From contig NW_024737042.1 of the NCBI RefSeq assembly GCF_018991925.1, forward strand, positions 17,193,678 to 17,257,677: a DNA stretch of 64,000 nt. Direction: 5' to 3'. The notes beneath the pieces are model-generated. The model ran no database searches, was not told where the DNA came from, and saw only the letters and a list, made by a program, of their open reading frames with translations. Position 1 is the first letter of the stretch. Every line of letters starts with the position of its first letter. A program made the position numbers and the translations under genes. Positions 1-18,352 of this stretch are shown one piece after another. The stretch comes from Homarus americanus (taxonomy: Eukaryota; Arthropoda; Malacostraca; Decapoda; Nephropidae).

Positions 1-581
1 GGTCGGTGGGACAACTTGGCGTCATGACTTTGAAAGTTTGACTTACTGTTAGTGTATGATGGTGATGTGTTGTAGTAAATGATGTTAACCAAGTAGACCG
101 CTAGGGGCTACGTTATGAATGGGAGCATCTTAGAACAAATACCGAAAAGACAGTTACTGTAGATTAATGATAACAGTGAATGTAGAATTAACTCTTGTTT
201 TCCTCAGGATTTCAGCTGTAATGGGAAAAAATATTACATTACCAGAGAAAATGTATATATTTATACATAAGTACAGCACGTTTGTATATAAAGTCACATT
301 AACATCTGTTTTTCCCTCGTGAATCACCATAACATAATAGTCTAAATTTGCTAAAAGGAACGTAATGAAACATAATACTGGACGAACACGTAATTCCGCT
401 CCCAGGAATTACATATGTGAGTGAGGGTAAGCGAGTGTCTGTGTGTGTAAAATTAATTTCTTTTTTGCCCTTTCCTCGCGTTGCTTTCATGTGTTGGGGA
501 AGATTATACTGTATGTTGGAGTCTACGGCAATGTCTGTTGAAGGAAGTTTGTTTTTTGTTGTTTATGTAGAAGAAAAGAAT

Positions 582-614
<33 letters not shown>

Positions 615-940
615 TAAGTGTATAAAATAACTGCTGAATTACGCTTGGTATATATCGTGCATATTTTCACCACTCGTTCATTTTTACATATAAATTCTCC
701 CCAGAGACAACAATTGTATAAAAAATACCCAAACACAGCTACGTGTACATGTGTGACCCACAGTAATTAATTAGCTTGGTATCTTACATTACTCTTACTG
801 TCCTCATAAAAAAAATATATAAAAAATAGAAAATTATTACTACTGCAATTGCTTCGCCCAATACTACTCGTATTTTCAGATTACTTCTGCTGCTACTAGT
901 AACTTACTTCTGGTGATAATAGTAAAATATATCATTATTA
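1..940. other. AT-rich intergenic DNA
   Basis: No gene is supported. The open frames are short and show no recognisable motif. The only structure seen is a (TG)n run at 584-612. Confidence 0.6.
584..612. repeat. (TG)n microsatellite
   Basis: Perfect TG dinucleotide run of about 14 units following GAATGAG. Confidence 0.95.
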
Positions 941-1129
<189 letters not shown>

Positions 1130-1305
1130 TGTTAATGACAATAATAACAAAGATAATGTGAACAAAAGAATATTGATAATGTAAAAAATAACAACAATCA
1201 AGGTCATACAATAACAGCTATATTATTACACCAGTAAATGTATCAGACAAGACATTAGCTGTTGACGTTCTAGGGACGCTTCCAGATTATGTAGAGTGTA
1301 ATTAA

Positions 1306-1668
1306 AGGCGCGTCCACACTCGGTTATATGTTATATAGCAATGTTACTAGCAAGTTATTGAAAATATTATATAACAGAATGTTATCTAACAATGACGTCC
1401 ACACTAAGTAAATGTTATGAACACTAGTCTGAGTCTCACCTCTCAGCTGACTGGAGCAAACTGAAAGGATGGACAAAAGGATACGAACAACCTGTGTCTA
1501 GAAGTAATTATGTAACATCCTTTAATCTTCCCGCTTTCAAACGGATAACAGCTAACATGTTATAGACCTTGATTTTTTGTGATATAATATGAAATTTCTC
1601 TAAATACTCAAAAACATATTACATAACATTGTTAATAACACGTGTTATATTGTGCATGTGGACGCCCC
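1306..1668. mobile_element. MITE with TTAA flanks and GCGTCCACA inverted ends
   Basis: A 363-bp non-coding element bounded by TTAA on both sides (1302-1305 and 1669-1672). The left end reads AGGCGCGTCCACACTC. The reverse complement of the right end reads GGGGCGTCCACATGC, giving terminal inverted repeats sharing GCGTCCACA. A third copy of CGTCCACACT lies inside at about 1395. The interior is AT-rich and full of ATGTTAT motifs. The ends resemble those of the Harbinger-like element at 47.4-49.1 kb (CCGTCCACAC, also TTAA-flanked), so a PIF/Harbinger origin is inferred. piggyBac also uses TTAA and cannot be excluded from one copy. Confidence 0.7.
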
Positions 1669-1720
1669 TTAACTGTGTTCAATGTTTATAATGTATCAGT
1701 GATAAAATATTTACGGTGAT

Positions 1721-3264
<1,544 letters not shown>

Positions 3265-3289
3265 AGTGTAGTGATGGGTTGTCAGACCA

Positions 3290-3780
3290 CAGCTTACATC
3301 TCAGAAACAGTCCAGACTTGACCCGACATTAGGGGGGTCAAGTGTAAGGGTAAACCTCGCTGCTGCCCAAGGGTTACAAATCAACCAGGCTCCCCTCCCA
3401 TGTCACACGGCCCCAACAAATATGTAAGACACACAGTGAGCAAAGGAGCCACCTGCGGCCCTTCCCCAATTTACACAAACAACCTACAGTACATCCCAGA
3501 CGAGGCCCAGACCTACCCTCACATTAATCAGGTAAAATATAACCCTCGAGCCCAAGTCAAAGGGCCACAAATCAACCAGAACCTCTCATATCACACGGCC
3601 CCACCAACGATGTTAACAGACAGGCATTCATCTGAAGATTTCTCCTGAATATACAACAACTTATAGTCTCAGAAAAAGTCCAGACCTGACCCTACATTAG
3701 CGAGGGCAAATGTAAAGAGACCCTTCGCCGCCCCCCCCCGATCAGCTCAACCTGACGGCTCGCCTCCCAATATATAGGAC
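3290..3780. repeat. Diverged tandem repeat, about 180-190 bp period, about 3 copies
   Basis: The block CAGACYTGACCC.ACATTAG recurs at about 3311 and 3681, with a more diverged version at 3505. The block ACAAATCAACCAG followed by TCACACGGCCCCA recurs at about 3375 and 3567. The ordering is the same each time, with spacings of about 194 and 176 bp. No coding signal was found. Confidence 0.6.
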
Positions 3781-6743
<2,963 letters not shown>

Positions 6744-6799
6744 TACATACATACATACATACTTCCATACATACATACATACATACATACATACATACA
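6744..6799. repeat. (TACA)n tetranucleotide repeat
   Basis: About 13 TACA units with one CTTCC interruption near 6763. Confidence 0.95.
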
Positions 6800-6910
6800 G
6801 GAACACAACGATATACGAGAACAACAATATGACAGCCGTAAGAGAAGTTAGTTTAGCAATGAAATTAACAGTAGCGGGTCTGAGGGAATGAACTTAATAA
6901 TGCGGTTAAG

Positions 6911-6972
6911 ATGAGGAACGAGGAGGGGGAGGAGGAGAAAAGGAGGGGGAGGAGGAGGAGGAGGAGGAGGAG
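6911..6972. repeat. (GGA)n purine tract
   Basis: An uninterrupted purine-rich GGA/GGGGA tract. It is a mirror-like sequence with potential for triplex formation. Confidence 0.85.
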
Positions 6973-7054
6973 GTATAAACGAAATTACCAGCGAAGGCTT
7001 TTCCCTCCAACGGCCTGTATATAATTAGCCTGAGAGGCGTGGATGGTGTAGTAG

Positions 7055-8243
7055 GAAGGAGCTTGTGGACAGTTGGAGTGTGTGGATAGTTTGAAGAATG
7101 TGGATAATTGGAGTGTATGGATAGAGGGAGCTTGTGGATAGTTGGAAGGGTGTCGATAAATGGAAGTTTGTGGATAGTAGAAAGCGTGTGGATAGTTAGG
7201 AGTTTGTGGGTAGCTAGAAGTGCGTGGTGACAGTTGGAAGTGTGTGGATAGTTAGAAGTGTGCAATTAGTTGGAAGCGTACGTATAGTTAAAAGTGTGTG
7301 GGTAGTAGGGGGAATTTATAATAAGAAGGTTGTGGATAGAAGAACATTAGTGTGTGGATAGTAAGTAATAAGTGATGTAGAAGTGTGTTGATTCATTATG
7401 AATGATGAACAATGGATATTAGTAATTGTATACACTGTGTATTAAGATTGGTTTCTAGAATCGGACATTATCACAAAGTTGTATAGTCGGATAAAGGGAA
7501 TTGTTGATAGTAAGACTGTGTGGATAGAATAAACTATTTGGATCCCTGATAATTTTATGGATAGTTCTCGTAAAAACTGTGTAGTTAATAGTTATTGTGT
7601 GGATAGGAAATCATGTGGATATTATAACTGCGGATAGTAGATTATTGTGTGGATATCGTAGGTGTCGATAGTAGACAGGAAGATGTGTATATACCAAATG
7701 CATTAGGTTGAGAAATTCTGTGGATAATGTAGTCAGGATTGCTTGATTGAATTGCGTGGATAAAACTGTATGAATTGCGTGGATAATGCTGTGGGACTTA
7801 TTATGGTATATTACGGTAGGGACTGTGTGGATGGTAAAGAACTGACAGAAAGAATGAGTGGATCATAGACAGTACAGTATATATTAAGTGGTCAGCAGAC
7901 AGTTGGATTTGTGTGGAGGCTGGAAAAAAATCGATAGGTGGGTAGCAGGACTTTCTTGCCGACAGTAGGGATGGGATGGCTAGTGGATAGTAAGATCTGA
8001 CTAAGTGGTGAGAAGTGTGTGGGCAACAATATGTGGATGGTGGAGTTGTGGAAACTATGTGGACAACAATATGTGGATGGTGGAGTTGTGGGAACTGTGC
8101 GGATAGCAATATGTGAATGATGGAGTAGTGGGAACTGTGTGGATATGTGGATGATGTAGTGGGAACTCTGTGGATAGCAATATGTGGATGGTGGAGTAGT
8201 GGGAACTGTGTGGACAGCAATATGTGGATGGTGGAGTGACAGA
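7055..8243. repeat. Degenerate minisatellite built on TGTGGATAG
   Basis: The core TGTGGATAG recurs dozens of times. From about 7055 to 7300 it forms units of about 20 bp (GTGTGGATAGTTGGAAG type). Between 7300 and 7990 the core is sparser and decayed. From 8000 to 8243 it is packaged into units of about 44 bp (AGCAATATGTGGATGGTGGAG plus TAGTGGGAACTGTGTGGAT), about five copies. The Ser/His/Pro-rich minus-strand frames over it are repeat by-products. Confidence 0.85.
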
Positions 8244-8399
8244 GAGAGAGAGAGAGGTTTAAGAGGACATGGTGTAGTCAGCAGGGTGTTGTGAGTGATG
8301 TGTGTGTGTGTTGAGGCACTAACAAGGATGGATGGTGTCCTTGTTGTGACACCAGCACCCTCACCCTCCTCTCGGTGGGGCCTGAACACTACCAATATG

Positions 8400-8740
8400 A
8401 TTATAAGTGTAACACGATAACGGCAGCAACTATAATACCATGCACAAAGATATTAACACTTTGCATCGGTCTAACACGTATACATGACATTTCAACACAC
8501 TGCACAAAACCATTTTCGAAACGCTTCCATAGTATACACCTAACCCCCCCCCCCTTTTTATTCTCAATACGTCTGCTAAACGTTCACTATAACAGGACCA
8601 CAATACGTCCACAACATGGTTATAATACGTCCACTACATGTCCAATTTACGTGCACACAAAAATCCATAAAACGTACATGATATTTCTGCAGTAAGTCCA
8701 CAAAACGTACACAACACGCTCAGTTTACACACGCGGACCA
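8400..8740. repeat. Degenerate minisatellite with AATACGTCCACAACAT-like units
   Basis: ACGTCCAC, ACGTACAC and ACGTGCAC motifs recur every 18-25 bp. Outlying copies of the same motif lie at about 8900-9010. The repeat is heavily diverged, so the boundaries are approximate. Confidence 0.55.
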
Positions 8741-10471
8741 TCATTGCCAGTGAGGGGTTTTGGACGCCATGTCTTCTGTCTTGTCACCGACCGTTTGCAC
8801 TCCCTGTTGTCATCATCTGCTTGTGAACTGCCCACATCAACACTTACCTACAGCAAAAAAAAAAATACAGTTCTTTTCTAGCATAAACAAAAAGATTGTA
8901 CGTCCAAATACACAAACGCCCTCAACAGCAATAAATCTCTCGCATCACAACACCGGGTCACGGGTCACCCAGTGTACAGTAAATTCTAGTCATGTCAACA
9001 ATACGTCAACAGCATCGCTGCTTATCCGACGTCAAGGTTCGTAGGCGACGGAACGACCAGGTAAAAACATGAAATATTACACACACACACACACACAGTG
9101 AATTTTGTGACACACAATAGAGGGGACCTCATAGCAGTAAGGCGAGGTGACCGACGCTAACTACTGGTTTAGGGCGGGAGAGAGACGCTCTCAGCTATAT
9201 AGTATGTTGCTGTGTGAGACTCTTAGAGAGCTAAACATAAGCAATAATGGCTACTCAAGAGTAATAAGACTCGTTGAAGTATCTTCAGTGTTTGCAAATG
9301 AAATCTAAAATCCTTCATAGAAAACAATTTAGCTGTTGGTAAGGGTGTTGCTCTTGTTTTTTATTACCCTCTATATTTGTGGATGGGTGGTGATAATAAA
9401 GCAGAGGTAAATTATGTTTAATTATCAGTGACAAACAATTTCCTCCATACGAAGACTATAAATATAGATAATAACCACACACTCTGGTGCTATAATTTTC
9501 ACAGCTATATGAGGTCACCCCTTCAATTTAAGACAATAATACAGGCACATAAATCTCCCTCGTTCATAAAACATTTTACGCAGTAATTATAGTTGATAAG
9601 CTGCTTGTGCCTGACTGACCTTTTAGCCTAGCTTAAGCTCGTTGTAAATTGCCATTATTGCTCAAAGTCTTTGGTGTTAGAGCTTGTACTTTTAATGGAG
9701 AGAGTAGCGCGTCTGAGTCAGGCATGTTCTTGCTGGGTGCCGTCACTCCTTGTCACGTGATCTACAGCAAACTGAGGTCGTCACTATATATAGTAGAACA
9801 CACGCACACACCTCTTCCTGCTGTGGTAGAGGGTAACCAGACAGACGCTGATCTGGTGCTGAACATTAGGCTGTTGGAGGGTTGCTCCACCCCTGTAGCA
9901 GAATGTTTATTCACCATCGTTTATTGCTTAGAACGTAAATGTTAGTGTACACGGAGAGAACACAGTCCCCCACTGATATACACAGTACATAGGAATAATC
10001 ATGTATAGAAATAATGCAAACAATAAATTAATAGCAGCAGTAAAAAAGTTACCGGCGCCTAATTCAGTGTGTGATTTTTATTGAATAAGAACTACAAAGT
10101 AGCTGTGTAATATAGTCGTCTTGTGCTTGGATACAACATTTTAGGTCTTGATAATATTAAATTAATAACACCACTGATGATCACGCACCTGTGTCCATCC
10201 ACAGCCATACCTGCACAGTCGCATCTTCAAATACCCATAATTCAGTAAGCGTTGAGAATCGGACCCATGTTCATAGGTACTGACAAAACGTCATGGTACA
10301 CCCATGACATATAAATACACTCTCTCTGTACAGTATGTCCCATATGCATGTTCACAGTTTTGAAGATAGATCTGAACTTTAGTAGTTAGGTGCGGGTGGC
10401 CTAGGGGATGGTCGTACAATATCTCCTGTCCCACCGCGAGAGGATTTTGTTTCATTAATAACCCGGGCGAA
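8741..10471. other. Unassigned intergenic DNA
   Basis: Holds a (CA)n run at 9079-9097. A stretch at 10390-10460 contains TGGCCTAGGGG, which matches a pol III A box, but no B box follows before the LINE fragment begins. No gene is supported. Confidence 0.5.
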
Positions 10472-10682
10472 ACATAAGAACATAAGAATAGAGGAAACTG
10501 CAGTGGGCCTATTGGCCCATACTCGGCAGCCCGTTTATATCCAATCCCTATCGCTCATATATCCTCCCAACCTATATTTGAAGCTACCCGGCGTGTTCGG
10601 GTTAATGATGAAGTTCGGTAACTTGTTCTACTCCTTCACTATATTTCCAAACCAGTCATCCACTACTCTATAGCCACCTCAG
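10472..10682 (-). mobile_element. CR1-like LINE (family A) 3'-end fragment
   Basis: Matches the 3' end of the near-complete element at 57.6-61.6 kb. It has the two-unit ACATAAGA tail (10472-10488, plus-strand view), then the CAGTGGGCCTATTGGCCCATAC block. The final codons of ORF2 are visible as diverged remnants. It is a 5'-truncated insertion of about 210 bp on the minus strand, directly beside a SINE in the same orientation. Confidence 0.9.
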
Positions 10683-10683
10683 C

Positions 10684-11056
10684 GTGTGTGTGTATAAATA
10701 ATAATGGATGCTCCTCGTGATCGAGGATAACCGGCCCTAGGGCCACCTACGCGCGAATTTGTTTAAGGTGTAGAAGTTGTCGTCAACACAACAACCACAC
10801 CCCAAGTTAACAAGTTGCATGACGCAGTATCAAGGAATAATCCGAGATCAGACAACTCGCCAACAGCTCTGGCTAACCATTACCTCCGAACACGATCCGC
10901 AAAACGATTAACATCTAGGTCCCCTATGACTGCTGGGTAGACAGGTATATGGCGTAAAGAAACTTGCATATAGTTTTACTCTGCCCAAGGATCGAACCCG
11001 GGTCCACTTGCTTGCAAGGCAAGAATACTGACCATTACACCATAGGTCGTCATGTA
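10684..11056 (-). mobile_element. tRNA-derived SINE
   Basis: Read on the minus strand, the head carries an A-box-like TGGTGTAATGG (11032-11042), an anticodon-like hairpin CTTGC/GCAAG, and a perfect B box GGGTTCGATCC (10989-10999). A non-tRNA body of about 300 bp follows. It includes the palindromic CCTCGATCACGAGG near 10713-10726 and ends in an AT-rich stretch and a short CA run (10684-10693). The acceptor stem does not pair (GACGACC against GCAGAGT), so this is a SINE head and not a working tRNA gene. The type would be transcribed by RNA polymerase III and mobilised by a partner LINE. Confidence 0.72.
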
Positions 11057-11970
11057 TGTTCATGTATCTCATAGAAACTATATGCGAGACATTATAAAAG
11101 AAATAACTCATCATCATATTGAGGTAATTAACAGCCATTTCTCTTATGTATGAGCGTTGTCATGGTAACACGGGCGGTGAACTCAACGCTTCAGTCGCTT
11201 CTACCAACTGTAGCGCCAACAACAAGTGTTGCTCTGACTGACTATTTTTTTTTACAAATAGGGCAAAAAATTCCTAAAGCATTTACTGTATGGGTAAAAT
11301 GACCAATCCCTTAACAGCATTGTTAGAGCCAGTTATCTACCGTGTTAAGTACTGCTTTTGACGCCTAATGTTTCTGCATAATCCCAGGATAATGACTTAC
11401 GATGATCCTACCTGTTTCCACACCATATGAAGCACTATGATATGTGAAGACACATAGGTATGTGATATAGACTTTTTTGGAAGTTTTTATTTAAATGTTT
11501 CTCCTGTAGAACAGAGGACCTAGTGAACGGTGCTAACATTTGTCGTGTGGAGTGAACATCTCCAGGCATAACCCGGAGGAAAATATTACTATTGCAAATT
11601 AACTTTACCAAAAACTATGAACGTGAAGGTTAGAGATATGTAGTTACTGCAAGAGACAATTTCCTAGGGATTATCAACAGTCTCCCTCCTTCTTCTTAAT
11701 ATTAGCTGGTCTATAGTTATTGGCTTGACCTATAGCAGCACCGTAATGCCCACTACTGCCGAAAATCAGAGGTCAGACCTATGACGGGAGGGGACAGCGT
11801 GTAATCACTCTATACCTGTTGCTGGTCGTGCCGCCTTCCCATACACAGTGTCACCCGTGATAATCATTAAATATATACGAGTCACAAAAACTTCTCGTAC
11901 CGGGAGTAATAGTAATAATTTTCCAGTTTCCAATTTATGTTTTGTATTATCTCTGAGGGGATCATTATCG

Positions 11971-11974
<4 letters not shown>
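11057..11974. other. Unassigned intergenic DNA
   Basis: No coding, RNA or repeat signal that I can support. Confidence 0.5.

Positions 11975-12029
<55 letters not shown>
11975..12029. repeat. (CT)n microsatellite
   Basis: About 27 CT units, giving Ser-Leu and Arg-Glu false frames on the two strands. Confidence 0.96.
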
Positions 12030-12030
<1 letters not shown>

Positions 12031-12239
12031 CACATAACCCCAAGGCGTCACTCACTCGAGCACCCACCAGGAGAAGCCAGGGGCACTCAGTAACCACCAT
12101 ACGTCGAGGCCAACACTGCCCTCCGTCACGCACACCCCCACATACCTGCCTTGATCACCCGACACTGAAACCACCCGCACTCACCGCAATCACCCGCCAC
12201 TGTGAAAATTACCACTTCTGCTAACTACACCCCTTTGTT

Positions 12240-12950
12240 TTTTACCTCCTCCCCCCCTCCCCTCATACTACAACTTTGTACCCCTTCCTCCCCCGCCCCC
12301 CCCTCTCTGCCTCCCACCCTCCTCATCTTTGTTCCGTTTTCCCTCCCAGCCCCTCCACCCACTCCCACCACCACCTCCACCTGTAGTTCACCACCGCCAA
12401 CACCACCACCACCACCACTACTACTACCACCACCACCTGTAATCCACCACTACCACCACCCACCAACTATCCTTCCATCCACTACTTCTTCCAACCACCA
12501 CCACCAATCCACCCATTCACTACCTCCACCACCACCAATCCACCCATTCACTACTCCACCCACCACCACTGCCCTTCCACCCATGCCACTTTCACCAACC
12601 ACCACTACCTCCACCCACTACCATCAACCACAACCACTTCCATGCACCTCCACCACCTCCACCCACAACCAACACCCACCACCACCCCACTCCACCCACC
12701 ATCACCTCCACCCACCACCACCTCCACCACCACCTCCACCCACCTCCACCACCTCCACCCACAACCAACACCCACCACCACCTCCACTCCACCCACCTCC
12801 ACCACCACCTCCACCCCCACCACCACCACCTCCACCACCACCTCCACCCACCACCACCACCTCCACCCACCACCACCTTCCATCACCACCTCCACCCACC
12901 ACCACCACCTCCACCCACCACCACCTTCCATCACCTTCCTCAGCCAGGTA
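12240..12950. repeat. CCACC-rich degenerate minisatellite, nearly G-free
   Basis: Reiterated CCACCACCTCCACC units with local blocks such as CACCTCCACCCACAACCAACACC (at about 12648 and 12748). Units are mostly multiples of three, so several frames stay open on each strand (Pro/Thr/His-rich on plus, Gly/Trp/Val-rich on minus). Codon content follows the repeat, with no start context or domain, so no gene is called. Confidence 0.85.
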
Positions 12951-13084
12951 ACGGAAGCTATTAATCATAATATGTGACCACCTTGCTTCCACCCCTTGTC
13001 TAGTGCTACCTGAACCACGCCCGTCCCCCACGCCCCCTCCTCCCCATCCTCCACGCCATCTTTCTTCCCTGCGCCTTTGTCATC

Positions 13085-14145
13085 AAACTCACGTCTTCTC
13101 CCCCCCTCCCCACACCTTCCCCTCCCCACACCTTCCCCCACTCCCCCACACCTCCCACCCCCCACACACCCCCACACCTTCCCCACACCTCCCCATTCCC
13201 ACACCCCACCTTCCCCACTCCCCACCTTCCCCACTCCCCCACCTTCCCCACTCCCCCACACCTTCCCCACTCCCCACACCTTCCCCACCCCCCCACCTCC
13301 CCCACTCCCCCACACCTTCCCCCCCCCCTCACCTCCCCATTGCCCCACCACCCCCATTCCCCACACCTCCCCACCCCTACCTTCCCATTTCCCCCCCACT
13401 CCCCCACCCCTCACACCTCCCCCACACCTCCCCCACTCCTCACACCTCCCCCACCTCCCCCCCACCCCCTCCCCCACTCCCACACCTCCCCCACCTCCCC
13501 CACGCCCCTACACCTCCCCATTCCCCCATACCTCCCCACACACACTAGAACCTCCCTTACCCACACTTTTCTTTTGCTCCCTCATCCCTATCTACCACGC
13601 CATTGTATCCCACTTCAAAACCCCACGCCCCCACTCCCCACACCTCCCACACTCCCCCCACACCCCCCCACTTACCCAAACCTCCCCACTTACCCACACC
13701 TCCTCCACTCCCCCACCTTCCCCACTCCCCCACCTCCCCCCTCCCCACGCCCTCCCCTATCCCTTTCCAACTTCCCTCTCCCTCCTCTCTCACCCCCTGT
13801 CGACCCCCCTCCTCTCCTCACACCTACATCTTCTTTTGGCATCTTCCTCTTCTTTTCTCGTTATTCTATTTCCCATTAACACCTCCCCTTTCCTTCCTCA
13901 CCCTCCCCACCGCCCTCCTTTTTTCTGTCCTCCTTCCCCTCCATCTCCACCGTCCTCCTCCTCCTCTCTTCCACCTACCTCACTTCTCCCAGCCCCATTC
14001 CCTCCTTCCTTCACCCCTTCCCATCCCTCCCCTTCTTACCCCCCATCTTTCCTTACTCTCCTTTCCACCCCCACGCCCTCCCTCCTCCTCACCAAGCACC
14101 CCTCCCCAACTCCCTCCCTGCTCACTCATATCTCTCACCCCCTAC
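13085..14145. repeat. C-rich polypyrimidine tract, CCCCACACCTTCCCCACTCC-type units
   Basis: From about 13090 to 13760 the strand consists almost wholly of C-runs joined by A and T. For example, 13201-13260 contains no G. It becomes a CT-rich tract to 14145. The opposite strand is a continuous series of GGG/GGGG runs with strong G-quadruplex and triplex potential. Long frames of Pro/His/Ser and of Gly/Val/Trp come only from this composition. Confidence 0.88.
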
Positions 14146-14189
14146 CGCCTTACTGATGGAATAGCAAGGGTAATGGTGTGGGTAGCACC

Positions 14190-14250
14190 GTGGGGACACG
14201 CGGGTGGTGGTTGGTGGTAGTGGTAATGGTGGTAGTAATGGTAGTTATGG
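14190..14250. repeat. Degenerate (GGT)n tract
   Basis: GGTGGT/GGTAGT/GGTAAT units directly after the C-rich tract, so G-enrichment switches to the plus strand here. Confidence 0.7.
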
Positions 14251-15237
14251 GTCAGGCCAGGTGACGCCTCCGCCCCGCCTCCCCTCACACCCATGATGAC
14301 AGCCGCCCCCCGCCACCATGAATAATGTGTCAGCTCCGATATTCCTCCCCCCCTTCCCCTCTCACCCCATTCCTCCCTTCCATCCACCTCCCTCCATCTC
14401 TCCCTATCCTCTGGGTGGGAAACAGCGTCATGGATATGGATAGACAGGTGGAGTAGATGATGTGGATGATGTCAAGATGGATAGGAGTTTCCCCGTTGGA
14501 TAATCGAAGCAAAATTAGATGAATTTATTAATACGAGATTGGAGAGGGAAGATGGATAGATTCACTGATACGTGGATTGACACATATTAAAAGGATAGAA
14601 TTGTTGATACAAGAATAGAGAAAAGATGGATGGATAGATTTATTGTTATGTAGATAGACCTAAACACTATAGACATGTAAATATGTTTAACGATAGATGG
14701 GATGATGATATATAATACTGATGTGTGGATATATATGTAAACCGATGTACATATGTACTCTCTCTCTCTCTCTGGTGAAGACGCTGAATGTGATTATCTG
14801 TCAATATGAACCAGATGCCATACACCCGTCGCCCTGCTAGGAGGGCTCAGAACACGCTTTGAAGCCGTACAGGGAACACCCTACTCCTCTAAGACCCGAA
14901 AATACGTCAGTCCGTGTTCGGAACATTAGTGCATATATGAGATACTACCAGCACATTATTGTGTCAATTACATTATGCTAAGGGATGCTCTTAATATCCC
15001 ACAAGTTATATTATCGTGCGAAGTTCACTAGGTTAAGGAATGTTATATCAACTGTTTACTGATGTTGTAATAATTGTCTTTGACAGATTTGACCGAAATA
15101 TATTATCTAGTCATCGTATCTTGATCTCCTTATCCATGATTGCCTTAAGGGCGATTACATTATCTCTATAGAAGTTTCTCTAGATTGTTTATGTAATTAT
15201 GATTATAATGTTTTATTGCTGATGCTTATGAAGGTGT
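14251..15237. other. Unassigned intergenic DNA
   Basis: Degenerate GATGGATAGAT motifs are present at 14440-14700. A short CT run lies near 14758-14774. No gene. Confidence 0.5.
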
Positions 15238-18309
<3,072 letters not shown>

Positions 18310-18352
18310 TTGTAGACCTCATTTATTGACGTGCTGTGGACAGACGAGTAAG

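Noticed and set aside
7055..8243. Cluster of bacterial DnaA-box-like TGTGGATA sequences, as at a replication origin
   Set aside because: The resemblance is a coincidence of a degenerate minisatellite core; every other feature of the window is eukaryotic.
10981..11056. tRNA gene on the minus strand
   Set aside because: A and B boxes and an anticodon-like stem are present, but the acceptor stem does not pair and the sequence continues as a SINE body.
12202..14220. Long Pro/Thr/Ser-rich (plus) and Gly/Val/Trp-rich (minus) open frames resembling structural or cuticle proteins
   Set aside because: They follow from C-rich, G-free tandem repeats. Overlapping frames are open on both strands and composition mirrors the repeat unit.
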